Below the pieces are notes generated by a model, which saw only the letters and a list, made by a program, of their open reading frames with translations, was not told the DNA's origin and searched no databases. The translations under genes were made by a program, and so were the position numbers. DNA of 64,000 nt, taken from Oscheius tipulae (lineage: Eukaryota; Nematoda; Chromadorea; Rhabditida; Rhabditidae). The stretch lies in assembly GCA_037178975.1 (NCBI GenBank), contig JASJZH010000001.1, positions 3,286,001-3,350,000 on the forward strand. Reading direction: 5' to 3'. Below are positions 50,486 through 62,817 of this stretch, one piece after another (position 1 is the first letter of the stretch; the number at the start of each line of letters is the position of its first letter).

Positions 50486-52922
50486 ATGAGCGAGAAAGAT
50501 CTGAGCAGAGAACAAGGCCAGTTGTTAGACGTCTTCATCTGTCGAACGCGACTCGGCAAAGAAAAGGCCACCGAATATCTCAAAGGTTGTTTCGTTTTGC
50601 CTTGAGAAAACAGAAAAACTTGAAGAATGTAGCTGGGATTTAGCAGCGGCATTGAAAAAGTTTGAACTCGAGGGAACCAAGGAGGATTCGGTCACACCTT
50701 CTACCTCAACAGGTATTTCCTATTTTACGCTAACGGCAAACACCCTTTTTCAGACCGAATTTCCTGTTGCGAGCCACCAAGTTTTGCTTTTTGCCTTCCC
50801 GACTTAGGTCGGTTCGCCCCGGATTTTCGCGACTTTCTCGAGAAAGATCTTATCGAAACTCCGACCCAAAGGCGATTAGAGAATTCAAGTATGTATTAGT
50901 CCGTTTTTTTGTTAAGAGTCACTTTTCCAGAACATCTGAACTGGTGGCTTCCCTATGGTCAAAAACTTTATCCTCTGTCGACTACCGGCGATGGGAACTG
51001 CCTTCTACACGCTGCCTCCTTGGGAATTTGGGGTGTCCATGACCGACAGTTGACACTGCGAGAGGCCCTCTACGAGATGCTAATGCGTGGATCCAGAAGA
51101 TCGGCTCTTTGGAGAAGATGGAAATGGTCGGAACACAAGGCCTACTCTGCCATCAATCTCCGTCTTTCCGAGGAAGAATGGATCAGTGAATGGAACAACA
51201 ACATCGTCGCCATAGCTAGCCCTCAGCCGAGGTTTCACTTTCAACTTTTGTTCATAATTGAGCTTGTAGAAAAACAGATGACTCCAGTTTGGATTCGAAT
51301 GACCAGATCTACGAGAGTCTCGAGGCTATCCACGTCTTCGCCCTGGCTCACGTCTTAAAACGACCTATCATCGTCGTTTCGGACACGGTTAGTCTTTCTT
51401 TTTGACTCTCTTATCGACGAGTTTAGATTCTTCGTAACGCCAAAGGAGAGGAGCTCTCGCCCGTCCCATTTGGTGGAGTTTACTTGCCGCTAGAATGCCC
51501 ACCGGAGCAATGTAATAGGTCAGTTTCTTCTACTTTCTTGCTGCAAAAACATCTTCAGGTCCCCGCTAGTTCTTTGTTATGATTCTGCTCACTTTTCGCC
51601 TTTAGTACCCATGCGTCATGATTCTTCACAGCCACGTATGTTCACTGTTTATATTTATATCCGGAATATTCAGAAATCATTCCAATTACGGATGTCAACC
51701 GCAATATTTTACCCCTTCACTTTGCTACAGATCCCGGACCAGATTTCACCTGGTTCGTTTGATCCTGTTTTCTCCTAACGATCAATTTTAGGTGGAAAAG
51801 TGCAGAAGATACAAAAAGTGCCACTAAGATGGAGCTTAATAATAGCGACAAGCTTACACTGATGAGCAATTATATGGACTTAGTTAGGCTAGATTTACGC
51901 AGGGGGAGCATCAAAAGAACGCTCCCGATTCGGTCAGCCTCCAATGCAGGAGAGAAAAGTCTTACTCTGGCCACTTCTGGTTCGTTTTCTTGCTTTTTTC
52001 AGTTTACAAACTTGTCCTCAGGAGTTGCTACCGATTCGCGCGAGAAGAAAAGAATATTGGAAGAGATTAGGCAACAGTTTGCCAGAACGTTGAGATTATC
52101 AGGAAGAAAGAGTAAACGGGACGGAATTGATGCCAATGTGGGTTTACTTTACCTAATGTGTGAAATGTTGAATGTTCAGCTATGCGCAGCGGATTTATCG
52201 AGGACGAGCTGTATAGTGGCTGCGAGATTGATCGACTCTCCTCACGAGTACATGGACGAGATGGTGCGGGAGTACATGAAGACGGCCAAGGAGCGGTTTC
52301 AGAGCAATAGTCAGGTAACTTTCCATAAATTGTTTGTACCAAAAAGTGAATTCAGAACAGCAGCAACAACAACAGGAAACGAATGAGTCGATCCTTCTCG
52401 GCCTCGTCGATCCCCATTACCTGCATCAATCAGAGCTGCGATCAGCCAGCTTCACAGACCTGCAACTTCTTGTGCAGGTGTTGTTTTGAGCATCAGAAGG
52501 AGATGATGATGTCGTTCAATTGCGAGAAGGCCCGCCTGTCCGGTTTCACGGTTAATCCGAAGAGCAACACGATGCCGTCCATTGCGACCCCGCCAGAGAG
52601 TCTCAAGAGCTCTTCTGGACGACAGTCGCCCAATCTGCCGTGTAGAGAAGTCTTCACGGCTGTCATCAAGCACACGGCGCCGATCGAACCGCAAACTCCC
52701 GTTCTGGGAGTCGTCAAACAGGGTTATGTCACCACTACCACGTATGTTTTTCTTCTCGTTGTCACTAAAAAATGATCCAGGATATCGAAAGTGGAAGGAG
52801 AGAACGGAGTAACGCATTACTTCGTGACAGCCGAGGAGCCACGAACATCTTGTGCTCTGTCTCCGTCAGCAGCCGTTCGAATGACTCATCCTTCGTCCCT
52901 ACAGCAGCAGCTCGCCTCCTAA
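50486..52922 (+). CDS. OTUD7: OTUD7/Cezanne-type deubiquitinase
   Basis: OTU-family cysteine protease; Cezanne enzymes prefer Lys11-linked ubiquitin and act in NF-kB signalling and mitosis. N-terminal UBA-like helix bundle ([35 protein letters not shown]), then [20 protein letters not shown]. The catalytic core shows [20 protein letters not shown] with [19 protein letters not shown] (nucleophile Cys), [56 protein letters not shown], and the catalytic His in [16 protein letters not shown]. Near the C-terminus [20 protein letters not shown] with FEHQKE is an A20-type zinc finger (C-x4-C-x11-C-x2-C spacing). About twelve exons. The protein ends LQQQLAS. Polyadenylation signal near 53053. Confidence 0.95.
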
Positions 52923-53573
52923 AAAAAACAGTACACGGTTTTTTCTTCGCTACATCCCCCTCTGTTCCTTCACTCCCGACGCGCTTCCACTTCTGTGATT
53001 ACGTTCTGCCAAATTGCTATCAGATTATAACAGAAAGAGTATCCCAAGCATAAATAAATTATTGTATCTATCCATTCATTCCTTATTTCTGTTCTGATTC
53101 TCCTTCTTTACCCGAAAAACTCGCGTTATGCCTAAAATAGGCTCGTATACCCAGCGTGGCCTTTTTACTTTCACGGCGTATACGGTAATCTTAAATCTTT
53201 TATCCGCATATGGGCCACATTTTCACTGACAATGATCTCCAAACTGGCAGACCACGCTCGTTTGTCATTTGTCCGCCATTCTATTGATTTTCGCAGTCCA
53301 TTTGCACGCTAGTTTTGCTTTTTCATTATTTACTCGTAAATATCCGGTAGTATGTTTCGGTTAAAAAAACTGCGAATATGCAAGACCTGTATTGGATGTT
53401 TGGCATGGTCTGATTTTACCGAATACTGCGAAATTCTTGTCGATTTGAGGTCATTGCTTCGGAAACTTATATTCTTTTGTCAAATTTTAATGTTTCACCA
53501 TTTCTTTACTGTTCTCCCACATTTACAATGTTTATTTTCAGGTCGAGAGAAAAGATCCAGAGGAACCTATGGG
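52923..53573. other. Gap between OTUD7 and the mannosidase
   Basis: AATAAA near 53053-53058, then 500 bases without a supported exon, ending with an acceptor-like TATTTTCAG 33 bases before the mannosidase ATG. A 152-codon frame starting at 53352 runs through this acceptor but has no domain support upstream of it. Confidence 0.5.
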
Positions 53574-55579
53574 ATGGGGAATGGAGTAAAATTCGTGATA
53601 TTTGTAGGAGCGCTCTTTTTGACCTCGGTCTGTCTCAGCTCCATATTTTTCCTGCCAACAATAGGCAATGAGTACATTTCTCATGAGGCCGTGCACGATG
53701 TTGTCGCTCCTCTTGTTCACGATCCCAGGGCCAGGTACATTTTCTGCCTCCTTCTCTTGAATACCAGAAGTTTAGGGATAAAGCTCGAGAACGAGACCAG
53801 GATATTTTGAAGAAGAAGATCGAGGAGGCCGAGATCATTCCTCCGCCCATTCCTCTACCAGAAATTGGTTCGGGGGATGATGCTGATGCTAGGCGTATCG
53901 CCGTCAAAGAAATGATGAAATTTGCCTGGGACGGCTACAGGAAATATGCCTGGGGATCGAATGAGCTTCGACCAATTTCCAAGAAAGGTTTTCGTTTGTT
54001 TTTGCCACATTTTTTAACGAAATTCTAGGTCATTCCGCCTCGATCTTCGGAGCCGGAGACATGGGAGCGAGTATTGTCGATGCCATTGACACGCTCTGGA
54101 TAATGGGTCTCCAGGAAGAGTACAAGCAGGCCCGAGACTGGATAAAGGACAATCTCGCCTTCAAAGCCAAGGCTCGAGGGGATATTTCTGTCTTCGAGAC
54201 CAACATCCGTTTTGTCGGGGGTCTACTTTCCATCTACGCCTTGACAAATGACAAGGTATGCCTGTTTTCTGTCTGACAGCTCAGATAATTCCTTTAGATG
54301 TTCCTTCAAAAGGCCGAAGATGTTGCCACGCTCCTTCTTCCCGCTTTTGACACTGCCACGGGTATTCCACTAGCTCTTATTAATGTTCAAACGGGTATGT
54401 CTTAAATTTCTTTGCATATTTATCAATTCGGTTGCAGGTTCCGCTAAAAACTACGGCTGGGCAAGTGGTGGCTGCTCGATTCTGTCCGAGTTTGGCTCCA
54501 TTCAACTCGAATTCGACTACCTCTCCAACGCCACCGGAAAGACTATCTTTGCTGAAAAGGCCCAGAGAGTTCGAAATGTTCTCTCCGATCTGGAGAAGCC
54601 GGACGGCCTTTATCCGATGTACCTGAATCCCAAGACCGGAAAGTGGGGACAGCGTGAGCCATGTCTTCTTAGACCATAATAATTGTACATTTCAGGCGAT
54701 TACTCTCTTGGAGCCATGGCTGACAGTTTTTACGAGTATCTCTTAAAACAGTGGGTAGTTACGGGCAAGAAGGACGAGAAGACAAAACGCGAATACGAGG
54801 AGGCCATTTTCGCCATGGAGAAGAAGATGCTTTTTGAGAGTACCCAGAGCAAATTATGGTTGGTCTACCTTGGTTACAGGTAATAAAGTAATTTCAGGTA
54901 CTTTGCCAATCTGAAAGGTAGTCGCGTCGAGCACAAGATGGAGCATTTGGCCTGTTTCGCCGGAGGAATGTTCGCTCTCCATTCGGCCAATGTGGACAAT
55001 ACCACGGTCAAGGTGATGCTTTCTTAGAATGCTTTGAAAAAAAGAATTTAGGAACACTACCTTGACTTAGCCAAGAAAGTTGGACATACTTGTCATGAAT
55101 CCTACGCTCGTACAGAGACCGGAATCGGCCCGGAAGCTTTTCGCTTCACCTCGGACGTCGAAGCCAAGGCCATTTCTCCGAGGGAGAAGTACTACATCTT
55201 GAGACCGGAGGTGGGTTTTGCTCATTTGAAAATCACAATATACATGCTTTCAGGTTGTCGAAACGTGGTTCTATCTATGGCGATACACAAAGGACGAAAA
55301 GTACAGGAACTGGGCGTGGGATGTCGTCCAATCGCTCGAAAAATACGCCAAGGTTTGACTCTTTTCCTTTGTAATAACAAAAAAAATCAGGCGGATGCTG
55401 GCTACTCCGGAATCGAGGATGTTTACAGCATTCCAGTGAGCAAAGACGATGTCCAACAGTCGTTTCTCCTGGCCGAACTCTTCAAATATCTATACTTAAT
55501 TTTCACTGACGAAACGGTTATTCCTCTTGATCGATGGGTCTTCAACACGGAGGCTCACCCCTTCCCCGTGAGGAACTAG
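53574..55579 (+). CDS. Class I mannosyl-oligosaccharide 1,2-alpha-mannosidase (GH47)
   Basis: Golgi/ER enzyme trimming Man9 N-glycans. A short cytosolic N-terminus (MGNG) and a signal-anchor (VKFVIFVGALFLTSVCLSSI) give a type II membrane protein. After a charged stem the GH47 barrel begins (VKEMMKFAWDGYRKYAWGSN), with SIVDAIDTLWIMGLQEEYKQ, SVFETNIRFVGGLLSIYALT, KNYGWASGGCSILSEFGSIQ, DYSLGAMADSFYEYLLKQWV, LACFAGGMFALHSA, CHESYARTETGIGPEAF, YILRPEVVETWFYLWRYTKD, GYSGIEDV and the final NTEAHPFPV. Acidic catalytic residues and the TEAHP end are present. Subfamily (MAN1A/MAN1C) was not resolved. Polyadenylation signal at 55728, only 93 bases before the next start. Confidence 0.96.
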
Positions 55580-55820
55580 TTCTCCTCACACAAAACGCGT
55601 AAATTCCTTTGGGTTCCTGCTGATTTTCCAGCATTGTGATTCTTATTTCTTTCTTAACCTAACCTATTTCTATAATTGTATAGTTCTTACATGTCCAGTG
55701 TGGACTAAAGTGCTTTATCCTGTCTCGAATAAAATTCTATTTATTAGCGCTTATCATGTGTCTCTTTCTCGTTCGAGTCTCTACTTTAATCGCGTTCCAA
55801 CAACTTTTAAAAGCAATCAG

Positions 55821-56950
55821 ATGCCAACTAAATTCCCTTCGACTCCATCTTTTGTCCTTCATTGTCACGGTGCAGTTAGCGAGCTGAAAAAGCTTCAGTT
55901 TTCTGAGGAATCAGTAATTGCTGTCGGAACAGTAGACGGCGTCCTCTCACTCTTCGACTCTGAAGATTTCCATCTCAAGGAGGTTGTTTATGGTCAGACT
56001 TTTGGTTCTTTTAACAAGCCTAATAAACTTCAGAGAGTCCCACAAAGTCTGCCATCCAAAGTGTCGTCCAACTCAGTGATGATCGTCTCCTGATCCATGT
56101 TCGCGGCGAGGCGGCGATCTTTTTGAAGCGGATAGACGATAAATGGCTAGAGAAAGGCTCGATTCTCACAACCTTTCCCGGATTTTGTGGTCTGTCAGTC
56201 CTTGACAACAGGATCCTCCTTCCCGTGACGAAGGTCAGTCGCTTCTCGCCCCCGCGTATCAGCTGCCTTTTTTCCAGGGTTCAGCGAATATTGTACGGTT
56301 GGCAAACCTGGACGAGCGCTCGGTTAGTCTAACAAATAGGTGATTGTGGTCTTTAAACTTTTCCAAAGAGTTTTGTTCAGTGAAGATGTACCCCTGACGA
56401 CGGAAAATGTCACTCCGACTTGTTCTTTGGCCGATTCGGAGCAATTCTACCTCGGCGACGATATGGGGAGAGTGACAGTTCTCTCAGCTACGAAGAAATT
56501 GACCGAGGTTCTTGTTTCTAGCTAATTTTCAACAAAAAGATACAGATTGAACTGTGTAAAACACCCATCTTTGCCCTGGCATGCAGTTCTCGTCATTTGG
56601 CAGCCGGAAGTTCAGCCGAATCCCCAGTGTTTTTAATGGAAAAAAACAATCTGACAGCAGCTTCCTCAAATCAGATAGCTTTCAATCAAAGGTACAGCCA
56701 GTTTTCTTCTCTGTCTCCGACAAGGGAATTTAGAGCCGGTGGCGTCAGTTCCCTCTGCTTCTCTCCAACTGGATCTACCCTTTTCGGCGGCTTCTTTGAC
56801 GGAACTATACGGGCTTTCGCAGTCAAAAGTGGTCAGGTTGCTCTCGTGCTCCCGTTTCATTCCCAGTCTGTGACGAGTCTTCTCTGGCTGGACGACAAGA
56901 GACTAGCTGCATCATCCATGGAGGGAAAGATTTCTTTTTGGACTGTTTGA
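55821..56950 (+). CDS. GNB1L: GNB1L/ASA1-type WD40 protein
   Basis: A WD-repeat propeller. In yeast the homologue Asa1 belongs to the TTT/ASTRA complex that matures PIKK kinases; in vertebrates the gene is GNB1L. Six short exons. It starts MPTKFPSTPSFVLHCHGAVS (GNB1L has ...PDPQFVLRGTQSPVHAL). Propeller strands: EESVIAVGTVDGVLSLFDSE, TCSLADSEQFYLGDDMGRVT, VSSLCFSPTGSTLFGGFFDG, TIRAFAVKSGQVALVLPFHS, RLAASSMEGKISFWTV at the very end, as in GNB1L (...AGSKDQRISLWSL). Length is about 320 residues, normal for the family. It follows the mannosidase on the same strand with only 241 bases between coding ends. Confidence 0.85.
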
Positions 56951-57814
56951 TTGAATGAAGTTTTTGGAAAAGAATACATATGCTCAAAAAGTTGGGAAAT
57001 GGTCACCCACATCATTTTTACTCTGTATTGGTGCTGAAATGGCTGTTACTGTTATGTTTGCCAGAAAAGAAAACAATTCCCAACTACTAAAAACAACCAG
57101 CTTTTATTACAGTGAAAGTGGAAAAAAGTACACTGCGTTGGCTCTTCGACTTTCCCGTACGATCTGTAAAAAGCATTGTTTCTTGTCCCCCCAATCTAGT
57201 CACATGAATTCGACGCGCCCGGGTCTCTCCCATTTTATTTCGCCTCACTTTTCCTTGCTTTCTTTTTTCTCATAGCTACTTCAAAAATTCAAAATCATCT
57301 CGTGACTTGAGTCTTTTTCGTGGAACGCAAACTTCGATTGTACTTTTCATCAACATCCTTTTTGTCAAAAAGAGTCTTAACTTGTTTCCAACGTTTAATG
57401 TTATCTAATTGTTTACGTGCTCTTGTGCACTGTTGGGGGCCGAGCTCTCGATTGGACCATGTGATTTTGGCCGGCAACCAACCAACATCTGTCAATCATC
57501 GCTGACCTAGATCTTTTGGTAGGCCAACACCTTTTGCCCTGTAAATGTTGGTCCGTAATTGACCAAGAAAATTATCTTTTGTCCTCAGTTTCCAATAAAT
57601 TGATAGACGAAGACCAAACGTCACCCTTTTTGGCTTTTACACTGATGTTTTTGCGCTCTTACGGGGTCTTCCCCGTTCCTAATCGGTCTTTCTCTCACTG
57701 AATCACTGTTTTTCAGATGTTTGCCACAAACTTTGATGTGTTAGTCGATTCCAATCAGCTCTCTTTTGTCTTTCAGTTCTTTTCACATAAACTACGACCT
57801 ACTTTAGAAAAAAA
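56951..57814. other. Gap between GNB1L and ClpX
   Basis: About 860 bases. A minus-strand frame at 57295-57495 is basic and coding-like but lacks an ATG. Otherwise nothing is supported. Ends with the acceptor-like TACTTTAG eight bases before the ClpX start. Confidence 0.5.
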
Positions 57815-60118
57815 ATGTACCGATCGGCAGGTCTAGTTGTACTGGGACGTCGTTGTTGTAGTCTCCAGCAGTTCGGCCAGCAGCAGCAGCAGCCGAGACA
57901 CCAATTCTCGAGTTCCGTTGGAGATGGCGGCGGAGGGGATATCACCACCATGCCATCAAAACAATTGGCCAAGAGCCATGGAAATTGTAAGGAATGTGGC
58001 AAGCCGTTGAAGCCTGCTCCCACTTTTACTCGTAGGTTTTACTATTGGCATATTGAAATCACAATTTCCAGCGAATCACCGCTACCTTCACTGTGAGTCG
58101 TGCAATCGGCTCTATGCAAAAGTGGGAGAAGAAGGCGACAAGCAGTGGAACATGAAAGGGGAACAGAAACGCAGTCCTCCTTATCCGAGTTCTGTAAGCC
58201 GTTTCTATCTCTATTTGACCCAAAAATACACTTCAGATTGCCGAATATCTGGACAGATTCGTGGTCGGTCAGTCGCAGGCTAAGAAAACGCTAGCTGTCG
58301 GAGTCTATCAACACTACAGAAGACTGGAGCACAATATCGAGGTCGGGATGGCAAATCTGAGCGCCGTCCCGAAGGAGGATCCGAAGATTCCGCGCGGTGT
58401 CATGTACCAGGACGATATGCGTCTCGGTCAACAGGCTCAACAGGATCTTCGAATGTCTACCGGCTACATGAATGTGAGTTTTGCTGCTTTTGCCTTTGTG
58501 TAGTAGTCATACCGGTCCTTATCAAAAATCAGCCTGTTTACAGCCAAACAGATGACGCGAGTTTTGTTTATTTGAGCGAGTTCCCCCAAGCTGAATCAAA
58601 AGACACCTTGTTTAGATTCCGCCCTATGGTGGAGGAAGTAGTGTATCCGATGAGAAAGATATCTCAGCGCTGCTCTTCATGGCTTCTATGTTTAAGCAGG
58701 AAAAGGTTTGAAGCTAGAAACGTCATCTGTTTGCTCGTAGAGTCAATCAATTAGATGCATGGTCGAATTGCTTTTACAAATTTCCCCCCGGTCAAGGATA
58801 GAAACATCATTCCTTTAGTTGATTTTCATCTTCTTCTCAGATAGAAATTTTGTTCAGAGCCAGCAAATCCTGTCCCAGCCTGGACAGATGCCCCAGAGGC
58901 GGTCTCCTCCCGTCTTCCGCTCAATTCCGGACAAGGAAAGCCCGGTTCGCCTCGAAAAGTCAAATATTCTCCTGGTTGGACCTTCTGGAGTCGGTAAGAC
59001 ATACGTCACCCAGACGTTGGCCAGGTAATTTTTCTTTCTTTGAATCTCAAAGCATTAATACAGAGTTCTGGATGTGCCGATCGCCATGTGCGACTGTACC
59101 TCGCTGACCCAGGCCGGCTACGTCGGAGACGACGTTGAGAGCGTGATCCAGAAACTCGTGATGGCAGCCGGAGGAAATGCTGAACGGGCCCAACAGGGGA
59201 TCGTCTTCTTGGACGAGATTGACAAGATTGCCGCGGCTCACGAAGGACATTCGCCTGCTTACAGAGACGTCTCCGGAGAGGGAGTCCAACACGCCCTGCT
59301 GAAACTCGTCGAAGGGACCGTAGTTAATGTCAAGAGCGGTAGGAAAGGAGTTGGCGCTCAGGCCGACACTGTACAGGTAGTTTTTTGTACTTCATTCATA
59401 TCTAACAATTATATTTAGATAGACACCTCGGATATTCTCTTTGTGGCATCCGGAGCATTCACCAGTCTAGACAAGATCGTCGGTCGGCGACTGGACAAGA
59501 AGAGTCTCGGATTCGGCTCTTCCAGTGGGGCAATGCGCGTGTCGACGGACGATAACAATTCGGAGGCCATGAGAAAACGGGATCACCTGCTCTCGAAGGC
59601 CGACCAGGGCGATCTCATAAACTTCGGGATGGTCCCCGAGCTGATTGGCAGATTCCCCGTCCTTGTTCCCTTCCACTCTTTCGATTTACAGGTATCTTTA
59701 CTTTCTTGTATTATACAAAAAGATCTTTAAGATGCTGGTGCGTGTGCTTACGGAGCCGGCCAATTCGCTCCTAGCTCAGTTGAAATTGCAGTTCGCTATC
59801 GACAATGTAGATATTTCCTTCTCGACGGAAGCTTTAGAAGAAGTGGCCACAATTGCCATGGAGAGAAAGACCGGTGCCAGAGCTCTTCGCTCGATTCTCG
59901 AATCTGTCCTCCTTGACGCCAAGTTCATGGTTCCCGGCTCGGATATTGAGGCTGTTCACGTACACAGGTAGTCCAGCCTTTTTTTCCGTACAAAAACAAG
60001 TTCCAGAGACGCTGTCCGAGGCGAACGAGCTGTCGACTACATCCGACGACAGGAGGAGCAGAATCATCATGCTGAGGAGGAAAAAGAAGAAAAGCCGCTG
60101 GCGGCATCAGCATACTAA
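57815..60118 (+). CDS. CLPX: Mitochondrial ATP-dependent unfoldase ClpX
   Basis: AAA+ ring of the mitochondrial ClpXP protease. It begins [20 protein letters not shown], a mitochondrial presequence, then a four-cysteine zinc finger (CKECGKPL ... [13 protein letters not shown]). AAA+ motifs: [40 protein letters not shown] (Walker A), [18 protein letters not shown] (GYVG pore loop), [14 protein letters not shown] (Walker B), [33 protein letters not shown] (the IGF-type loop that docks ClpP appears as part of this region or was not clearly seen), and [20 protein letters not shown] (sensor 2). It ends [12 protein letters not shown]. About ten exons; the intron at 58474-58857 is unusually long for this window. 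Polyadenylation signal near 60203. Confidence 0.96.
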
Positions 60119-60247
60119 CACCTGTTCTGAATGGGTAAATGCGCATGCATTGTGATAGAATTGTACATATAAGACTAATATTGTGTTGTACTTTTTTGTT
60201 TTAATAAAAACAGGTCAACAAGATAACAACAAAACAACAATTGGCTT

Positions 60248-61933
60248 CTAGATAACGAAAGAATCAAAGATATCATCAACAGATTGTTCGCCCTCGTGGA
60301 GAACAGTTTTCAACTCGGGTTTTTTCAACTTCTTCTTGACCGGAGCAGGCTTCGTCTCCGGATTGGGTCGTTTTTCCGGTTTACTCGTCGATGGCTTGAT
60401 CACGTACTCGATGATTTCTTGGACTGGAGACGGAAGTGTTTCTGGCTCAGCTACGGGAATGACAGTGATAGTTTTCGTGACAGTCACAGTCTCCTCGACC
60501 TGTTCGACTTCCATTTGAATAGGATTCTCCTCGCGAGTTTTCATCGATACAGCCTTCTCCAAGACCCGTTTCGCGTCAAGATTCATGATTCTCGGACGAG
60601 AGATCAGGTCACATATCGAGGAGAGCTGGTCGTCCGAATGATTTTTTATGACGGAGCGAGCTACCTAAAACCATGTTTTGTTAGTGGAACACAGAAGAAA
60701 CGTTACATGAATCGGTGGTGGGATCAAAGGATGTGTATTGAGGAGGAAGACAGTCATCAGTTTGCGATACACTGCCGCATTTGGATGGAGAGCAAACTGC
60801 CGACAGACGGCCTGCTGGACAGCGATGAGAATCTCCGGTTGAATGAGGAAGCCCGAAGTACGAACGATAGCGGCAATCAGACGGCCAGATTCTTCCCCAT
60901 AAGCCTGCTGATCAAGCGGATGTTTCAGGACTTCGAAGATGACATAGAAGTGCTTGTGCAGAGTGGAACTCGATCCGTATTGTTGAGCAATCTCGGCCAG
61001 AGCAGAGAACAAGGCAGCCGATGGCTCTTTCAGCTGAGAAACGAGCATTGAACTGATCAGAGGGATCTAGAAATAGGGTTTCTCTTGGACAAAGAGCAGT
61101 TTACCACTGGCAGAGCTGCCTTTTTGGCGGTTCGACAAAATGATTCGAGAGTATGGAGAGCATTGTCACGAGCTACTGCGGAATTGAGACCGAGTTCGAT
61201 AACTCCCAGAAACTTGTCTCTGTTCAGCAGTTCTCCTACAAAAGTATGGATTCATGGTAACAAAAAAGCAAAATACCTTGTCGAGAATGCTCGAAGCAGA
61301 CCGAAAGTAGATGGAAGAGGTATTTGGTCAGCGGAACGACGTATTGTTTCATTCCAAGGCATCCAATGTTCAGCAGTCCTTGTCTCTCCTCACTTCCAAT
61401 AAACTTTTGACGAAGAAGAACGTCGAGGGTGGACAGAAGAACATCAGATTTTGAGTTACCGTAGCGAATAGCAAAGATCTCAGCAGCCAATTCGCTCATA
61501 TTGGAACATTCATCTCTGACAGCCTCATCTAGAAGAGCCAGGACGATCTTCTCGACCGAGGTGGCATGCAGCTCGCCTGTCTGAATAAAGAGAGTTGACA
61601 AATAAAACAGAACCAACCTGAGGATTCCTAACAAGCAGTTGTCGGACAAAAACGGCGCTTGAAAGGGTCGGACTGGAGGCAATATCGACGAGACGTTTAC
61701 CCAGCCGAGATTGGCCAGCGCGAAGACATTCCGGGGAACATCTGAAGCAGTTTTAATGATGAAAACAAATGGAATACTCACTTTTCGAGCACTCTGGCTA
61801 GAAGAAGCCATCCGACCTCCTTCTTCTGCCAGTTTTCACCAGGATAAGTGACAACTTGCAAACAACGCTCAAGTACTTTTATCTGCTGATCCAAGGGACA
61901 GTCCAGCCGACTGTTCTCGATCAACTTATCCAT
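60248..61933 (-). CDS. HEAT-like helical protein, possibly PELP1/Rix1-related
   Basis: About 470 residues in six exons, starting MDKLIENSRLDCPLDQQIKV right after the acceptor-like CGTGCAG. Helical repeats follow: NWQKKEVGWLLLARVLEK, RLGKRLVDIASSP, FVRQLLVRNPQ, IVLALLDEAVRDECSNMSEL, GLLNIGCLGMKQYVVPLTKY, FSALAEIAQQYGSSSTLHKH, QQAVCRQFALHPNAAVYRKL. The C-terminus is Pro/Lys-rich with a nuclear-localisation-like PVKKKLKKPELK and ends SVDDIFDSFVI. Repeat layout and acidic/short DDIF-DSFV tail recall PELP1/Rix1 ribosome-biogenesis factors, but the protein is much shorter than PELP1 and the match is by impression only. It follows NDUFB7 on the same strand by 138 bases. Convergent with ClpX. Confidence 0.7.
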
Positions 61934-62071
61934 CTGCACGAGGTGTTAAAGATTTTGAAGGAAATTAAAGAAAAAAAACTATGGAAAGAACCGATAGAAC
62001 GAATAGAAATATACACATTTATGTTCTTCATAAACCTTAGTAATTCAGTCACTAAAAAATTCTAGTCAATC

Positions 62072-62566
62072 TCAATTGCCGGCGGCTTCTTTACGTGCTT
62101 TGCGCTGAAGAAGACGTCGTTCGCGCTCGAACTCCTAATAGTTCGTGTTTAGAGTAGAAAGAAGAAGTTAACACACCTTGATTCGCATCAAATAGTCATC
62201 GTATTCGCACTTGTCCCATGCGCCTCGTTCTCCATCACAGGCATGGCCAGCAAAAGGAGCATTTTGAGTATGAAACAAAGGACTTCTGAATCGAAAAAAT
62301 GCCCAACCTGGCACTTCATGAGAGGAATGAGCAAATGTGCGCAATAATCTCGTTGTCCTGGCTTCAGTTTCCACTGCTCCATCTCTTCCCACGTCGCCTT
62401 CATTTCACGTACCTCAACAGGTTATAATAAAGTAAATTCTACACGAACAAACCTTTCTCGGCTTCTCAAATCCATATTGCGGGTCAAACGTAGCCGGCCT
62501 GTCCGTGCGAGGGGCGATAACCGGCTGGTAGGCTCCCTCTAAAGAGACGGAGAGTTTAGTACCCAT
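62072..62566 (-). CDS. NDUFB7: NADH:ubiquinone oxidoreductase subunit B7 (complex I)
   Basis: Accessory subunit of complex I on the intermembrane-space side. It starts MGTKLSVSLEGAYQPVIAPR (the family is N-myristoylated at Gly2; MG start present). YGFEKPRKVREMKATWEEME corresponds to the YGFPERKEREMVAT region. Twin C-x9-C (CHCH) motifs: RDYCAHLLIPLMKC and HACDGERGAWDKCEY. It ends YLMRIKEFERERRLLQRKAR. Exons 62453-62566, 62308-62412, about 62179-62269 and 62072-62133. The second intron is anomalous: keeping both Cys pairs in frame requires an acceptor TTTCAT instead of an AG. The gene shares a 250-base upstream region with methylmalonyl-CoA epimerase. TGCAG lies two bases before the ATG. Confidence 0.93.
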
Positions 62567-62817
62567 TCCTGCAAGATTTTGGTAAATTTTGGGAGACAAT
62601 AAGCAATGACAAGCAGATAGAAACGGGGAAAACTTGGAAAGGCTGGAAAAGAAGGGAGCGTAAGAAATGTAAACTGCATGCAGTTGTGTGCGTCCAGGCT
62701 CGTCCTCGTTGGACACAGTTCGAAGTTTCTTCGCGACTCTCATAATGTTCACGTACTTGCTTGTTTGGCTTCTCTTCTTCCTTGTTAGAAAACAAAATAC
62801 TAACTTTCAGTGACTCC
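62567..62817. promoter_or_regulatory. Shared divergent promoter region NDUFB7 / methylmalonyl-CoA epimerase
   Basis: Only 251 bases separate two start codons facing apart, both for mitochondrial proteins. No recognised factor site. Each start is preceded by an acceptor-like site (CTTGCAG and ACTTTCAG). Confidence 0.5.

Noticed and set aside
57295-57495. Basic 66-residue minus-strand frame
   Set aside because: No ATG (would begin at TTG), no family, no clear splice partner; left as unproven.
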